In this document: one piece after another, positions 9,308-19,451 of the stretch | How positions within the stretch are numbered: position 1 is the stretch's first letter | Layout: each line of letters starts with the position of its first letter | NCBI GenBank assembly: GCA_016715505.1 | Contig: JADJZY010000032.1 | Coordinates: forward strand, 62,001-126,000 | Direction of reading: 5' to 3' | Length of the DNA: 64,000 nt | DNA from: Bacteroidota bacterium | GTDB lineage: Bacteria > Bacteroidota > Bacteroidia > Chitinophagales > Chitinophagaceae | Translations under genes and position numbers: made by a program | The notes under the pieces: generated by a model | The model's database searches: none | What the model was told of the DNA's origin: nothing | Seen by the model: the letters and a program-made list of their open reading frames with translations, nothing else

Positions 9308-10294
9308 ATGCAACCGAAGGAAACATATATTCAACAACTTATCCGAAACACGCTCAAATACAAGTATTTGATTTTTATTTTGGCTTTGATTCCTGCTATC
9401 GCAATTGGAATTTATACCAAATCAGAAAAAGGAAAATATTTAACCTATGCAAAAATTTTCCCGCTTTCATTTAATTCAACATCAGGTGGTGGCGCTTTTG
9501 CTTCTATCAAAGCACAATTAGGGATTTCGGATAAAACAGATTATGATAAGATATATAATCTCACCGAATTGATTACCAGTAAAACCATTTCACTACAAGT
9601 GGTAAAATTCGGGTGTAGCAACAAAAAATATAAGAACATTGCTTCATGGTTGGTAGACGACCATAACCAAAATCTGAAAATGTTTGCTAAAAAGATTCAG
9701 CCGGATCCAAAAGATACCAATGATCTTTATTTTACTGCTGCAGGACTCCTTTTAGAAAATACAGAGGTCGTTATTGAAAAATCTGACTTCACTAAAATTG
9801 TTACTGGGTTTCACGATAAGGAACTATCCAAAGAAGTGAATGAAGCCATATTAAAAAATCTGTCTAGTTTCTATATCAAATTAGCTACAGAAAAACCGAG
9901 TTCAGAGGTAAAAAAGCTGGAAGTAATCAGAGATTCTTTAAAAGATGAACTCAATGCACTTGAAAAAGCTATTGCGGGTTTTCAGGATTCCAATCAATTG
10001 TCAGTCAAGTATAGTTCGGGGATACCGCAAGCTAAACTGTTAAGAACCAGAGCTGAGGTTGAGCAATTGTATGTTACGGCTGTTACAGCGTATCAAAATG
10101 CCAGTTTTAAATTATTATCAGAAAGCCCCATATTTCAGGTGCTTGATTTTCCGGGTGCTCCCTATGAATTTAAAAAGCCGTCATGGACTAAGGTTTTACT
10201 TTTGGTTTTTATTGCTATGATTGTGTTATTCGTAGGGATCTTTAATTTTAAAATCATTCTTTCTATGTTGAAAGATGAACTAGCTAAAAACTAA
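9308..10294 (+). CDS. Wzz/chain-length determinant-like inner membrane protein
   Basis: This 328-residue protein has the topology of polysaccharide co-polymerases: a transmembrane helix near residues 19-36 (YLIFILALIPAIAIGIY), a large periplasmic part with coiled-coil character around residues 195-260, and a second transmembrane helix near residues 295-317. No tyrosine-kinase (BY-kinase) domain follows the second helix, so it is the Wzz-type half only. The one-base spacing from the SLBB gene indicates translational coupling. It would control chain length or open the outer-membrane channel during polysaccharide export. It ends 6 bases before the convergent ABC-2 permease gene. Confidence 0.8.
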   Translation: MQPKETYIQQLIRNTLKYKYLIFILALIPAIAIGIYTKSEKGKYLTYAKIFPLSFNSTSGGGAFASIKAQLGISDKTDYDKIYNLTELITSKTISLQVVKFGCSNKKYKNIASWLVDDHNQNLKMFAKKIQPDPKDTNDLYFTAAGLLLENTEVVIEKSDFTKIVTGFHDKELSKEVNEAILKNLSSFYIKLATEKPSSEVKKLEVIRDSLKDELNALEKAIAGFQDSNQLSVKYSSGIPQAKLLRTRAEVEQLYVTAVTAYQNASFKLLSESPIFQVLDFPGAPYEFKKPSWTKVLLLVFIAMIVLFVGIFNFKIILSMLKDELAKN

Positions 10295-10300
10295 TTTTGT

Positions 10301-11611
10301 TTAATGGTACCTGAGCCATTTAAAGACTTCTTTCCAGGTTATTTTCTTGCCATACATTAAAATACCGGTTCGGTAAATTTTACCACTGATCCAGGTCATA
10401 CCAATAAATCCTAAAACCAAAAACAACATGGATAATCCCAATTGCCAGCCGGGCACATCATATGGTATGCGGGCCATCATGACAATTGGAGAGGTTAGTG
10501 GGAATAAACTACCAAAAATAGCCAAAGGGCTGTTCGGATTTTCTGCCGTTGCAGCCATGATAATGAATGCGAAAATTATGGGCATACTAATGGGAATGGT
10601 CATTTGCTGTGCGTCTTGCATATCTTCATTCACCAAACTTCCCACTGCTGCAAACATAGAGGCATACATAAAGTACCCACCTAAAAAATAAAATAGAAAT
10701 GCACCGATAATCAATCCCCAATTTTGATTCATGGCGGTTTGAATAAAATGTATAGATTCATTATTCTGGATATCCTGAATATTTGGGGCACCTGCCGGTA
10801 TTGCAGACAAATTACCCGGTGTTAAACCTTGCAAATCAGGGATTAAAAATGGCAGCAAGAAATTTAGCAAAATCATAATCACCCCCCAGATTAAGAATTG
10901 GGTCAAGCCTACTAAAGCGATTCCGATAATTTTCCCCATCATCAGTTGAAAAGGACGAACACTACTGATAATCACTTCAGCAATTCGATTGGTTTTTTCT
11001 TCCATGACACCTCGCATCACTCCAGCACCATAGATGAACAGAATTAAGTAAATCAGTAATCCCATTCCATACCCAATCATACTCGCAATTTCTGTGTTGG
11101 TTTCCTGATTATTTTTTAAATCAATACTTCTAAACGGGAGTTTTTGTGATTGGATACTATCTATTTTTGATTGTTGAATTCCAGCCTCTTCCAAAAGTTT
11201 ATCCTGATGAATATCGTTGATGGCGGTTGAGATAAAACTTTTAGCGGCCAGGCTTACACCACCTTCTTTGTAAATGAGCACGCTATCAGGCGTTTGAGAA
11301 TGTTGGCCTTGAATATGTACCAAAATGTCTGCATCCAGACGCGACATCATCGAATCTCTGGTTTCTTCAGGTTTAGGACTGGAATAAATGAGTTTGTAGT
11401 TCTCGTCCGTACTATCCAATTGCTGAATAAATCTCCCGGATTCATCCCATACTGCAATTACTTGTTGTTCATCTGCATTGATGGCAACATAGACCATGCC
11501 GGTTATAGCAGCAAACATTAAAACCGGAACTAATACTGTTGTAACCAGAAAGGATTTTTTCTTAACCCGACTCAGGTATTCACGCTGAATGATGAGGCTT
11601 ATTTTTTTCAT
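10301..11611 (-). CDS. ABC-2 type permease (NatB-like)
   Basis: This is a 436-residue membrane subunit of an ABC-2 exporter. It has an N-terminal transmembrane helix near residues 21-43, a large extracytoplasmic domain to about residue 170, and a C-terminal block of about five helices containing GVMEEKTNRIAEVIISSVRPFQLMMGK, a segment (abbreviated here by its EEKTNR core) that is characteristic of NatB/YhaP-type permeases. NatB-like systems export Na+ or other compounds; the substrate here is unknown. The gene overlaps the ATPase gene by 4 bases (ATGA), so the two are translated together. Confidence 0.88.
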   Translation of the reverse strand: MKKISLIIQREYLSRVKKKSFLVTTVLVPVLMFAAITGMVYVAINADEQQVIAVWDESGRFIQQLDSTDENYKLIYSSPKPEETRDSMMSRLDADILVHIQGQHSQTPDSVLIYKEGGVSLAAKSFISTAINDIHQDKLLEEAGIQQSKIDSIQSQKLPFRSIDLKNNQETNTEIASMIGYGMGLLIYLILFIYGAGVMRGVMEEKTNRIAEVIISSVRPFQLMMGKIIGIALVGLTQFLIWGVIMILLNFLLPFLIPDLQGLTPGNLSAIPAGAPNIQDIQNNESIHFIQTAMNQNWGLIIGAFLFYFLGGYFMYASMFAAVGSLVNEDMQDAQQMTIPISMPIIFAFIIMAATAENPNSPLAIFGSLFPLTSPIVMMARIPYDVPGWQLGLSMLFLVLGFIGMTWISGKIYRTGILMYGKKITWKEVFKWLRYH

Positions 11612-12525
11612 ACATTAATTTCTTTTTCAAATGTCCGTGCAGCATTTCCTTCTACAGCTTGAATAAATATTTCATTTAATCCAGGCAAAATTTCCTCAAA
11701 GCCATAGACATTCATTTGGTGATCTAAACAATATTTGAGTATTTCCTGCGCTTCCTGCTGGTGTTGCAGCTGAAGGGTAATTCCTTGATCAGATTTATCG
11801 ATGATTTTTTCTTCAAATACATCGAGGTTTCCGGAAACTTTATATTTGTACTGATTCTTTTTAAACTCTTTGCGTATTTGATCTACCTGTCCATTGATGA
11901 GCACTTTTCCTTTATTAATTAATACGATGTCTTCACAAATTTCTTCAACTTGTTCCATACGATGGGTTGAAAATAAAACCGTGGTACCGGATTTTGAAAG
12001 TTGAAAAATTTCTTTCTTGATCACTTCACTGTTAACAGGGTCGAGTCCGCTAAAAGGTTCATCCAATATGAGCAATTTGGGCTGATGTATCACCGTTGTT
12101 ACAAATTGTAATTTTTGCGACATTCCTTTACTTAAATCTTCAACCTTTTTATTCCACCAACTCATCATATCTAATTTTTCAAACCAAATTTTTATTTGTT
12201 GGCTTGCTTGTAAACGGGTTAATCCTTTCAGTTGGGCTAAATACATCGCCTGTTCGCCAATTTTCATTTTTTTGTACAACCCACGTTCTTCGGGCATGTA
12301 TCCAATGGATTCACTCTGACTCAGTGCATTGATTTTTTGATTTTCAATATAAATTTCACCGCTATCCGGTTGGGTGATACCAGTAATCATTCGAAGAATG
12401 CTGGATTTTCCCGCGCCATTAGGACCGAGCAAACCAAAAATACTTCCTTGCCGAACATCAAAACTTACATCATCCACCGCTTTTTGTCCGGCATAATATT
12501 TTTTAACCTGTTGTAATTTGAGCAT
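11608..12525 (-). CDS. ABC transporter ATP-binding protein (NatA-like)
   Basis: The 305-residue ATPase partners with the ABC-2 permease encoded directly downstream. Walker A is GPNGAGKSS near residue 34-42, the signature motif is present as LSKGMSQKLQ, Walker B is LLILDEPFSGLDP, and the H-loop is STHRMEQ. A C-terminal extension after about residue 215 (KYKVSGNLDVFEEK) is typical of the DUF4162 tail of this subfamily. The Met-Leu-Lys start at 12525 fits the family N-terminus. No perfect TAnnTTTG box was found upstream. Confidence 0.9.
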   Translation of the reverse strand: MLKLQQVKKYYAGQKAVDDVSFDVRQGSIFGLLGPNGAGKSSILRMITGITQPDSGEIYIENQKINALSQSESIGYMPEERGLYKKMKIGEQAMYLAQLKGLTRLQASQQIKIWFEKLDMMSWWNKKVEDLSKGMSQKLQFVTTVIHQPKLLILDEPFSGLDPVNSEVIKKEIFQLSKSGTTVLFSTHRMEQVEEICEDIVLINKGKVLINGQVDQIRKEFKKNQYKYKVSGNLDVFEEKIIDKSDQGITLQLQHQQEAQEILKYCLDHQMNVYGFEEILPGLNEIFIQAVEGNAARTFEKEINV

Positions 12526-12611
12526 AAAAATGATAATAGCTCGAAATTAAATGGAACTGTTCTATTCGTATTGAAAATATGGATGAACGGTTATGTGGTA
12601 TGAAGAATGTC

Positions 12612-13552
12612 CTAATTCCAAGCTAAACCTGCAGCTCCCAACACAGCGGCATCGCTTTCGGGTAATTGGGATGATAAAATTTGAACCTTATTTCGGTAAA
12701 TGCTAAGCAGATTTTCTTCGAAATATTTTTTGAGTGGTTTCATCAAAAGCTCTCCGGATTGTGACAATCCACCAAAAAGAACAATGGCACTCGGGCTGGT
12801 GATAGCAACGGCATCGGCCAGACTTTGTCCTAAAATTTGAGCGGTGAAATCAAAAATCCGGATGGCAAGTTCATCTCCTTTTTCAGCAGCATTGGCAATT
12901 TCTTTTGAACTCAGTGGCACATCCTGTAACAAACTTTTGCCCGGATAATTTTCTAACAACTCTTGAGCAGTTCTCACACCACTCCGGTTGCGGAAGTATA
13001 AGTTTCCAAACAACCCTTGCGTCCACAGCCACAAGCTCTCCCGTTGCGAACGGCAATGACATGGCCTAATTCGCCCGCTAAACCATCATGTCCGTAGATG
13101 AGTGCTCCATTCGCCACAAAACCACTTCCCACACCCGTACCCAAGGTTACCATGATAAAATCTTTCATGCCTCTGGCTGCACCATATTGCATTTCACCCA
13201 AGGCCGCTGCGTTGGCATCGTTGGTGATTCGGGTTTTGATTTTAAAATGTTTTTCGCTTAAATCTTTCAGAGGAATGACACCTTTCCATTCAAGATTTGG
13301 CGCAAATTCGATACAACCGGAATAATAATTCCCATTCGGTGCACCAATACCAATGCCCGTAATTTGAGGGATTAATTCGGCAGGAGCTCCGGCATTTACA
13401 TTGTTATAAAGGGCCTGCATAAATGTTTCAGGATTCGGATGACCTTTAGTGGATATCTTACCAGTGGATAAAATATGACCTCTTGCATCCACGATGCCCC
13501 ATACGGTATTCGTACCGCCAATATCAATGCCCAGAACCAGTTCCTTGGTCAT
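12612..13552 (-). CDS. ROK family glucokinase (frameshifted)
   Basis: This ROK kinase phosphorylates glucose or a related hexose with ATP in the cytoplasm. The phosphate-binding motif DIGGTNT starts at Asp10 and the zinc-binding CGCGRKGCLE motif is intact. The frame breaks within the ACAC repeat near 12974-12981: the upstream part ends ATGVV and the downstream part continues RTAQELLENYPGK, which join smoothly if a 2-base TG duplication is removed, giving about 312 residues. The start at 13552 (MTKELVLG) is preferred over ATG 13558. The gene overlaps the end of the sugar permease gene by 29 bases, so uptake and phosphorylation are probably coupled in one operon. Confidence 0.85.
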
Positions 13553-14954
13553 AATCAATGCCTTGTTTTTGTAATAAACCTTTTACACGATAGCCATACC
13601 ACGCTAGGAAGAGAAAACAAACGACTGCAATCCAATACGATTGATGAATGCCAATAGAAGGTAAATCAGCCAGTTTTCCTTGAAGCGGAGGAATGATGGC
13701 CCCGCCCAAAATCATCATCACCAATAAGGATGAACCTTGTGTCGTGTACTTGCCCAAACCGGCAATGGCCAGATTAAAAATACAAGGCCACATCACACTA
13801 CAGAAAAGACCACCACTCATGAATGAATATAGGGCAACATCTCCTGTGGTAAACAACCCGATGAGCATCATGACAGTTGCCGCCAATCCAAAAATCATTA
13901 AAGTTCTTGCCGGCTTTTCATTGCCCATAAAGTTTGCGATAATGAAAACGATGATCCAGATCGCATAAATGTATAAATCATCCACCGCACCTTCTCTGAG
14001 TTGATTAAAAAATAAAACAACCCCAAAGGCAACAAAAGGAATCAGAATTTTTAAAATCATTTTGGTTGAACTACTCAAATTAAATACGCTAAGGGCACCC
14101 GTCCATCGGCCAATCATTAAACTTCCCCAGTACAATGAAATATATTTGGCTATTTGTGTATGATCAATGCCCTTAATTTCTGGTTTTTCCAATAAGGCGC
14201 CCATATTGCTGCCAATCGTTACTTCAACCCCTACATAAATGAAAATTGCCAACATGCCCAATACCAATTGAGGGTATTTCAGGGCACCCATACTGGACTC
14301 CTTCACTTCTTCATTTTTTGGACTAGGTAGTTTGGAGTACGCTAGAAACAATGCAACGCCAACCAGTACCACACTCAGAATGATAAAAGGTAATTTAACA
14401 GCTTCGATACCAATATTGGTAACTGCAGCAGATTTAGGTGAACCAAAAAGGGCAAATCCAAATATGACAGGCCCGAGTGAAGTGCCCAAGGAATTAATAC
14501 TTCCTGCTAAATTTAATCGAAAGGAGCCCTTAGCGGGATCTCCCAAATTGATAACAAATGGATTCGCTACAATTTGTAAAAGCGAAAAACCAAAAGCAAT
14601 CACAAACAATCCAACAAGGAAGAAGATGTATTGATTCATAGAAACTGCAGGTACGAAAAGCATTGCCCCGAAAGCAGAAATCAGTAGACCTAGCACCAAG
14701 CCTTTTTTCATTCCATATTTATTAAATGGATCGCCAAGTGCTTTGCTCCAGAAAAAATAAATGAGTGAACCAACGAAATAGGCAAAGTAGAACGCATAAT
14801 CAACCAACTGCGATTGAAACTGGTTGAGTTTAAAATGATTCTTTAGCATAGGTATCAGCACTCCATTACTGGCTGCCACGAATCCCCAAAAAAAGAATAC
14901 TGAAATGATGGTTGCCAAAGCGGCATTATGATTGGTCGTTTTTTGTTGTTCCAT
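13524..14954 (-). CDS. sugar MFS transporter (FucP/GluP type)
   Basis: A 476-residue major facilitator with about twelve transmembrane helices, of the fucose/glucose-galactose permease (FHS) branch common in Bacteroidota. Typical features are the N-terminal FFFWGFVAASNGVLIPMLK helix, described here by its FFFWGF core, the QLVDYAFYFAYF helix 2, and NPFVINLGDP in the central loop. It would import a hexose by proton symport across the inner membrane. The start at 14954 (MEQQKTTN) is chosen because the earlier ATG at 14987 lies inside a perfect palindrome. The ROK kinase downstream suggests glucose or a similar hexose. Confidence 0.88.
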   Translation of the reverse strand: MEQQKTTNHNAALATIISVFFFWGFVAASNGVLIPMLKNHFKLNQFQSQLVDYAFYFAYFVGSLIYFFWSKALGDPFNKYGMKKGLVLGLLISAFGAMLFVPAVSMNQYIFFLVGLFVIAFGFSLLQIVANPFVINLGDPAKGSFRLNLAGSINSLGTSLGPVIFGFALFGSPKSAAVTNIGIEAVKLPFIILSVVLVGVALFLAYSKLPSPKNEEVKESSMGALKYPQLVLGMLAIFIYVGVEVTIGSNMGALLEKPEIKGIDHTQIAKYISLYWGSLMIGRWTGALSVFNLSSSTKMILKILIPFVAFGVVLFFNQLREGAVDDLYIYAIWIIVFIIANFMGNEKPARTLMIFGLAATVMMLIGLFTTGDVALYSFMSGGLFCSVMWPCIFNLAIAGLGKYTTQGSSLLVMMILGGAIIPPLQGKLADLPSIGIHQSYWIAVVCFLFLAWYGYRVKGLLQKQGIDYDQGTGSGH

Positions 14955-14969
14955 GAAAAAGATTTTCAG

Positions 14970-14994
14970 TGGATAAATGTAATTCATTTATCCA
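14970..14994. promoter_or_regulatory. perfect 10-5-10 palindrome upstream of the sugar permease operon
   Basis: The plus strand reads TGGATAAATG, a 5-base spacer TAATT, then CATTTATCCA, which is the exact reverse complement of the first arm. It lies 16 bases before the permease ATG. A near-consensus -7 box, TAAATTTT on the minus strand at 15008-15001, sits 6 bases upstream, so the palindrome covers the predicted transcription start. This is the position expected for a repressor operator; an mRNA 5' hairpin is the alternative. No regulator gene is adjacent. Confidence 0.6.
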
Positions 14995-15017
14995 GTAAAT
15001 AAAATTTACCGAAAACC

Positions 15018-16433
15018 TTATTGAATGGTCGACAAAATTCCGGAGGCCCAGCGTAATTTGATTTTTTGCTGCAAGTATTTGGCGCTGAGTGCAATGAGTT
15101 TTTGTTTGGTTTCAATCACTTTTTGCTCGCGGTTGTTCACCAGAAACAAAGAACTTTCACCGTTGGTAAATCGAATGTTTTCACCATCCAATAAACCTTC
15201 CTGATTTCTAAGTAATGATTGCTGAATGGCAAGTTGTTTTTGTATTTGAGTCAATTGTTGAAACTCCATCGACACTTTGTTTTGAATTAATTTTTGCTTT
15301 AAATCCCTATCCAATTCAGTTTGTTGAATTCGGTATTTGGCAATACGATATTGACCTCTTCCTTCGGATAATCGAAGTGGCATGCTAAATTGAACGCCAT
15401 ATTGAAAATTATTTTGGAACAGGGGTTGCAAACTACTATTGAGCAGGTTAAAACCCTTACCTAATTGATTGTATTTGAGATCAAGTTTGGGTAGTAATTG
15501 CTGAAACGCCCATCTTTTATCCACTTCGAGGTATTGTAATTTAATTGGATAGGCCTGTAATTCGGGATGATTGCGCATGGCTTCTTGTTCAAAAAATTGT
15601 TGTGTTTCAGCTTCAAATCGAATATTATCTATTTGTAATAATCCTTCTGCAGGTTTGAGGTCTTGCGGTAAATTAACCGCTTGACCGTTTTCTGTCCAGG
15701 TGTACGCAGATAAAGCAATTTTTGCATTTCTCACAGCCACTTGTAATTCATTTTCCAAACCTTCGATAAACAAGAGCTGAGCCTGAGCTTCGAGTGAATC
15801 GATTGGCGCACGTTCTCCTATGGCAATGGTGGTATTGGTAAAATTGAGCCTTTGTTCGATATTCTGTTTTACCGATAAAAGCATATTTAATTCCTGATCC
15901 AATCGAACCCATTCCCAATATTGTAAAAGCGCTTCCAAAAGAATATCATTGATTACTGCGAGCTGTTCATTTTTACTATAGTCCACCATAATACGGGCTT
16001 TTTGGAGAGCAGCCCGTCGTTTGTCAAGTAACAGATTTTGTAAAACTGGCAGGGATATACCAATATATGATGATTCACCTTTCGTTTCCTGAGGATCTGT
16101 GCTACTTCCATAAACAGATTCAATTCCACCCGCAATTTCGATTCCATACCAGGTTGGTATTTTTAATTCGGTTTGTTGGTAGTTGTAATAAGTGATTCCA
16201 CCCATATCCTTGCGGGAAAAGGAAGATTTGAGTTGAGGATCAAAAGCGCCCCGACTTTGTAACAATTCAGATTCAGAAATGGAAATATCCAAATTGGCTC
16301 TTTTTACAACCGGATGGTACTTGACAACCATCTGTATAAAAGTTTCAACATCCAGTGTTTGGGCTGAAGCGTTGACAGGAAAATAAATGACATACCCCCA
16401 AAATACGAGAAGGCTTACGATGAAATATTTCAT
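15018..16433 (-). CDS. TolC-like outer membrane efflux protein
   Basis: This 471-residue protein is an OEP/TolC-family outer-membrane channel. It has a cleavable signal peptide ending near residue 24 (VNASAQ), two repeats of long alpha-helical segments with heptad character, and the beta-strand insertions characteristic of the family, including FDPQLKSSFS near residue 60 and the GVQFSMPLRL strand near residue 345. It overlaps the HlyD gene by 4 bases (ATGA), and the ABC gene precedes that, so these three make one tripartite exporter. The substrate is unknown; no obvious RTX or bacteriocin precursor lies beside it. Confidence 0.88.
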   Translation of the reverse strand: MKYFIVSLLVFWGYVIYFPVNASAQTLDVETFIQMVVKYHPVVKRANLDISISESELLQSRGAFDPQLKSSFSRKDMGGITYYNYQQTELKIPTWYGIEIAGGIESVYGSSTDPQETKGESSYIGISLPVLQNLLLDKRRAALQKARIMVDYSKNEQLAVINDILLEALLQYWEWVRLDQELNMLLSVKQNIEQRLNFTNTTIAIGERAPIDSLEAQAQLLFIEGLENELQVAVRNAKIALSAYTWTENGQAVNLPQDLKPAEGLLQIDNIRFEAETQQFFEQEAMRNHPELQAYPIKLQYLEVDKRWAFQQLLPKLDLKYNQLGKGFNLLNSSLQPLFQNNFQYGVQFSMPLRLSEGRGQYRIAKYRIQQTELDRDLKQKLIQNKVSMEFQQLTQIQKQLAIQQSLLRNQEGLLDGENIRFTNGESSLFLVNNREQKVIETKQKLIALSAKYLQQKIKLRWASGILSTIQ

Positions 16434-17749
16434 TTCTTACTTTCTTTTTTTTCGTTGGTATTTGGGGTGTAAAAATCAGAAGGGAAACCATTGATATTTC
16501 GCCAGATTTCATACCAAATAGGGACATCTTTTAATAGGGCAATGGCTTGAGTACCGGTGCCTAGTTTTAAACTTTCCGGCCATTTTTTGATGGTCGTATC
16601 TTCGCGCACAAGAATGCGATAATAGCCTTCGGGGGATAAATTATTTTCAACCGTTGTGACGATTCCGCCGAATGTACCATAACTGGCTTGAGGCCAACCA
16701 CTAAATACAATAGCCGGAAATCCATCGAATACAAATCTTACTTTTTGTCCGGGTGCAACCAGTGGAACATCCAAAGGACGGATAAAGAGTTCAACAGCCA
16801 TATCTGCTTTTGGAGGAACGATTTGCGCAATTGATTCTCCCTCTTTCACAATTTCACCAACCCCATTTCGACGGGCCTGAACCACCTGACCGGCTTGTGG
16901 AGCGATGATATAATAAAATGAACTTCGCGAGCGATAGGAGGCATACTGGTTTTGCAGTTTAGAAGCTTCTCCTTGTCCGGTGGCTGCTTGAGACAGGGCT
17001 TGTAAAATTTCCCCCTGGGTTTTGTTCATTTTTTCCATGTAATCCTGTCGGATACTTTGTTGTTCTAAATCAATAATATCCAATTCCTGTTTACTGTTGT
17101 TGAGGTTATTTTCGGCGCTAATGCGACGGGCTTCCAGATTTTGCAGGGCTACAGATCGTTGTTCCAATTGAGTCAGAGAAACGAGTCCTTTGTCATAAAG
17201 TTCTTTTTGACGATCGTACTGTTTACGGGCAATTTGTAAATCATTTTGAACCGCGCGAAGAGTGGCTTCATCCGATTGAACTTTCAGCGTTTGCTGTTTT
17301 CTTTTATTGATTAATTGTTCCGATTTTAAGGTCAGAGAAGCACTTAAATTTTCATATTGTTTTTGTTGGGCTTCTGATTTTCCCTGATACAATTCAACAC
17401 TTCGATTTTTGGCATTGAGTTGCTCCTGCGTTCTTTCAAGAAGTTGTGGATCTAAGTAATCTTCTTTTACCTCTGCGATATGAGCAATGGTATCACCGGC
17501 TTCAACCATATCACCTTCGCGTACATACCATTTTACGATACGTCCACTGATGGTGGTATTTAGTTGCTGGGCTCTTTGTTCCTGCCTCAATGTTGTCACT
17601 TTACCCGTTGTTCGAATATTCTGGGTCCATGGTAGAAATAAAATAATGAGCAAAATGACCATGGTTATGCCCAACAATCGACTGAGTTTGTAGGTTCGGT
17701 CGATATTATATATTTTTTTGAATGAATTTGAACTAACCTGATTAGTCAT
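16430..17749 (-). CDS. HlyD-family membrane fusion protein
   Basis: The 439-residue periplasmic adaptor bridges the ABC exporter and the TolC-like channel. One N-terminal transmembrane helix lies near residues 24-43 (LLGITMVILLIILFLPW, cited by position). It is followed by a biotinyl-lipoyl half (GRIVKWYVREGDMVEAGD), a long coiled coil from about residue 95 to 260, the second lipoyl half (APQAGQVVQARRNGVGEIVKEG, cited by its GVGEIV core), and a beta-barrel domain. The gene overlaps the upstream ABC gene by 8 bases. The operon order is ABC, HlyD, TolC. Confidence 0.9.
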   Translation of the reverse strand: MTNQVSSNSFKKIYNIDRTYKLSRLLGITMVILLIILFLPWTQNIRTTGKVTTLRQEQRAQQLNTTISGRIVKWYVREGDMVEAGDTIAHIAEVKEDYLDPQLLERTQEQLNAKNRSVELYQGKSEAQQKQYENLSASLTLKSEQLINKRKQQTLKVQSDEATLRAVQNDLQIARKQYDRQKELYDKGLVSLTQLEQRSVALQNLEARRISAENNLNNSKQELDIIDLEQQSIRQDYMEKMNKTQGEILQALSQAATGQGEASKLQNQYASYRSRSSFYYIIAPQAGQVVQARRNGVGEIVKEGESIAQIVPPKADMAVELFIRPLDVPLVAPGQKVRFVFDGFPAIVFSGWPQASYGTFGGIVTTVENNLSPEGYYRILVREDTTIKKWPESLKLGTGTQAIALLKDVPIWYEIWRNINGFPSDFYTPNTNEKKESKK

Positions 17750-19407
17750 TGCGTTTATTTTTTAATTCAACAAAATGATTGGCGCTATCAAGACGAATTA
17801 TACGGTCGGCATAATCGTCAAACAAATGTCCTTGAGTAGAAATCACCAGTGTGGAATTTTTGGTACATTCCAATATAACCTGCAATAAATCTTTGGCTGA
17901 TTGATCATCTAGTTCTGCAAATGGTTCGTCCAGCACAATCAATGCTTTGTTACCGGCAATGGCACGTAAAATGAGAATTTTCTTCCAAAGAGTACGGGGT
18001 AACTTGCGGCTATTTAAATCGAGTTCTGTATCAAAGCCTTTTTCCATTTGAAGGATGGCCGATTCTACGCCGGCTTTTCTGCACAAATCCATCATATGTG
18101 GAATAGAGATATCAGGATTTCCAATGGCGATATTGTCAAAAATATTGCCGGAGAAAATTTCAGGTTGTCCCAAGGCTACTCCAATTTCCTGACGTAGCGT
18201 GAACAGGTTTAATTGCGCTTTTGGCGTTTGATTGTAATTGATACTTCCGGATTGCGGGTGATATAAGCTGGTAATGATTCTGAGTAAAGATGATTTTCCT
18301 GCTCCATTTCCTCCAGTAATCAATAATTTTTCCCCGGCCTGAATCGATAAGTTGAGGTTTTCGAAAATGGCCGGACGGTCGCCATAACCAAAACGAATAT
18401 CACGAAGTTCGATTGCCAGGCCTTTAGATTGTGGAGGTAGTGTAATCGAACCATTGACTTCCTGATCCTCATGACTAAAGGTTTCCAGTTTTTCGAAGGA
18501 GGTGAGGCTATCATACAGGCTATCTAAATTGGTAATGAGTTTTTCGACTGAACCAATCATGGTAATAATGATAATTTCTGCAGCGACGAATTGTCCAATA
18601 TTTAATTGTTGGTTGAGGAGGAGATAGGTTCCTAAAATAAGCATCGCAGCTGTAATCATGATTTTGAGGAAAATCAGATTTTTGAATTGAAACAATAAAA
18701 TTTTAAAATGTCGTGTGCGATAGTCAAGGTAGGACGATACTCGATAATCCAGCTTGGCATCATGTAACTGATATGTTCTGTTAAGTTTAAAACTATGCAC
18801 GGCACGGGCCATTTGTTGTAACCAGGAACTCACTTCGTATTTATAAGAACTTTCTTTGATACTTGTTTGAAGAGCCGTTGAGCTACTCAGGTAAAAGATG
18901 ATAAAAACAATCATGAGAAGAACGAACACCATCAGGAGAAATAAAGGATGATAAATGGATATAATAAATAGTCCTAATACAATTTGAATACTTGCCAAAG
19001 GGATATCCAATAAAATTTTAGTTAAACTTTTTTGCAGGGTGGTAATATCCAAAAAACGGTTGGTCCATTCCGGATAAGCTGCATCCTGAACGGATCCCAT
19101 ATTAATATCCAGTAACTGACCACTAAATCTGAAGGCATAGAAATGAAAAAGTTTTTGCTGAACCTTTTCAATCACATTCATCTGCATGATCTGCAACAAA
19201 CCGGCAAAAGAATATGCCTGTAAGGATTAATCCAATGAGTAAAACGATTGAAACAGAAAATACACCACTAATCACAAAGCCAATAATACTTTGCACGCCT
19301 AATGGAAGGGACAATTGGATGATTCCACTAAAAATGGCAAAAGTATAAATCGTGTAGAGGTCCTTTTTTTCGAGTAATCGTAGTTTCCTAAATCTATTTA
19401 ATGGCAT
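17742..19407 (-). CDS. ABC exporter, fused permease/ATPase (frameshifted)
   Basis: This type I secretion-like ABC transporter carries six transmembrane helices and one ATPase domain. Walker A is GGNGAGKSS, Walker B is ALIVLDEPFAELDD, and the signature region is degenerate (SRKLPRTLWKK instead of LSGGQ), which is unusual. The frame breaks at A4 (19206-19209, T4 on the coding strand): removing one T joins ILTGIFF to AGLLQIMQMNVIEK and gives 554 residues. No C39 peptidase domain is present, so the substrate is not expected to have a double-glycine leader. The gene is divergent from a TetR regulator and heads the HlyD-TolC operon. Confidence 0.85.
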
Positions 19408-19451
19408 CTCTGCTTTTTAAAGTGTAATGTTAGCTTTTTTTAAAATCCAGA

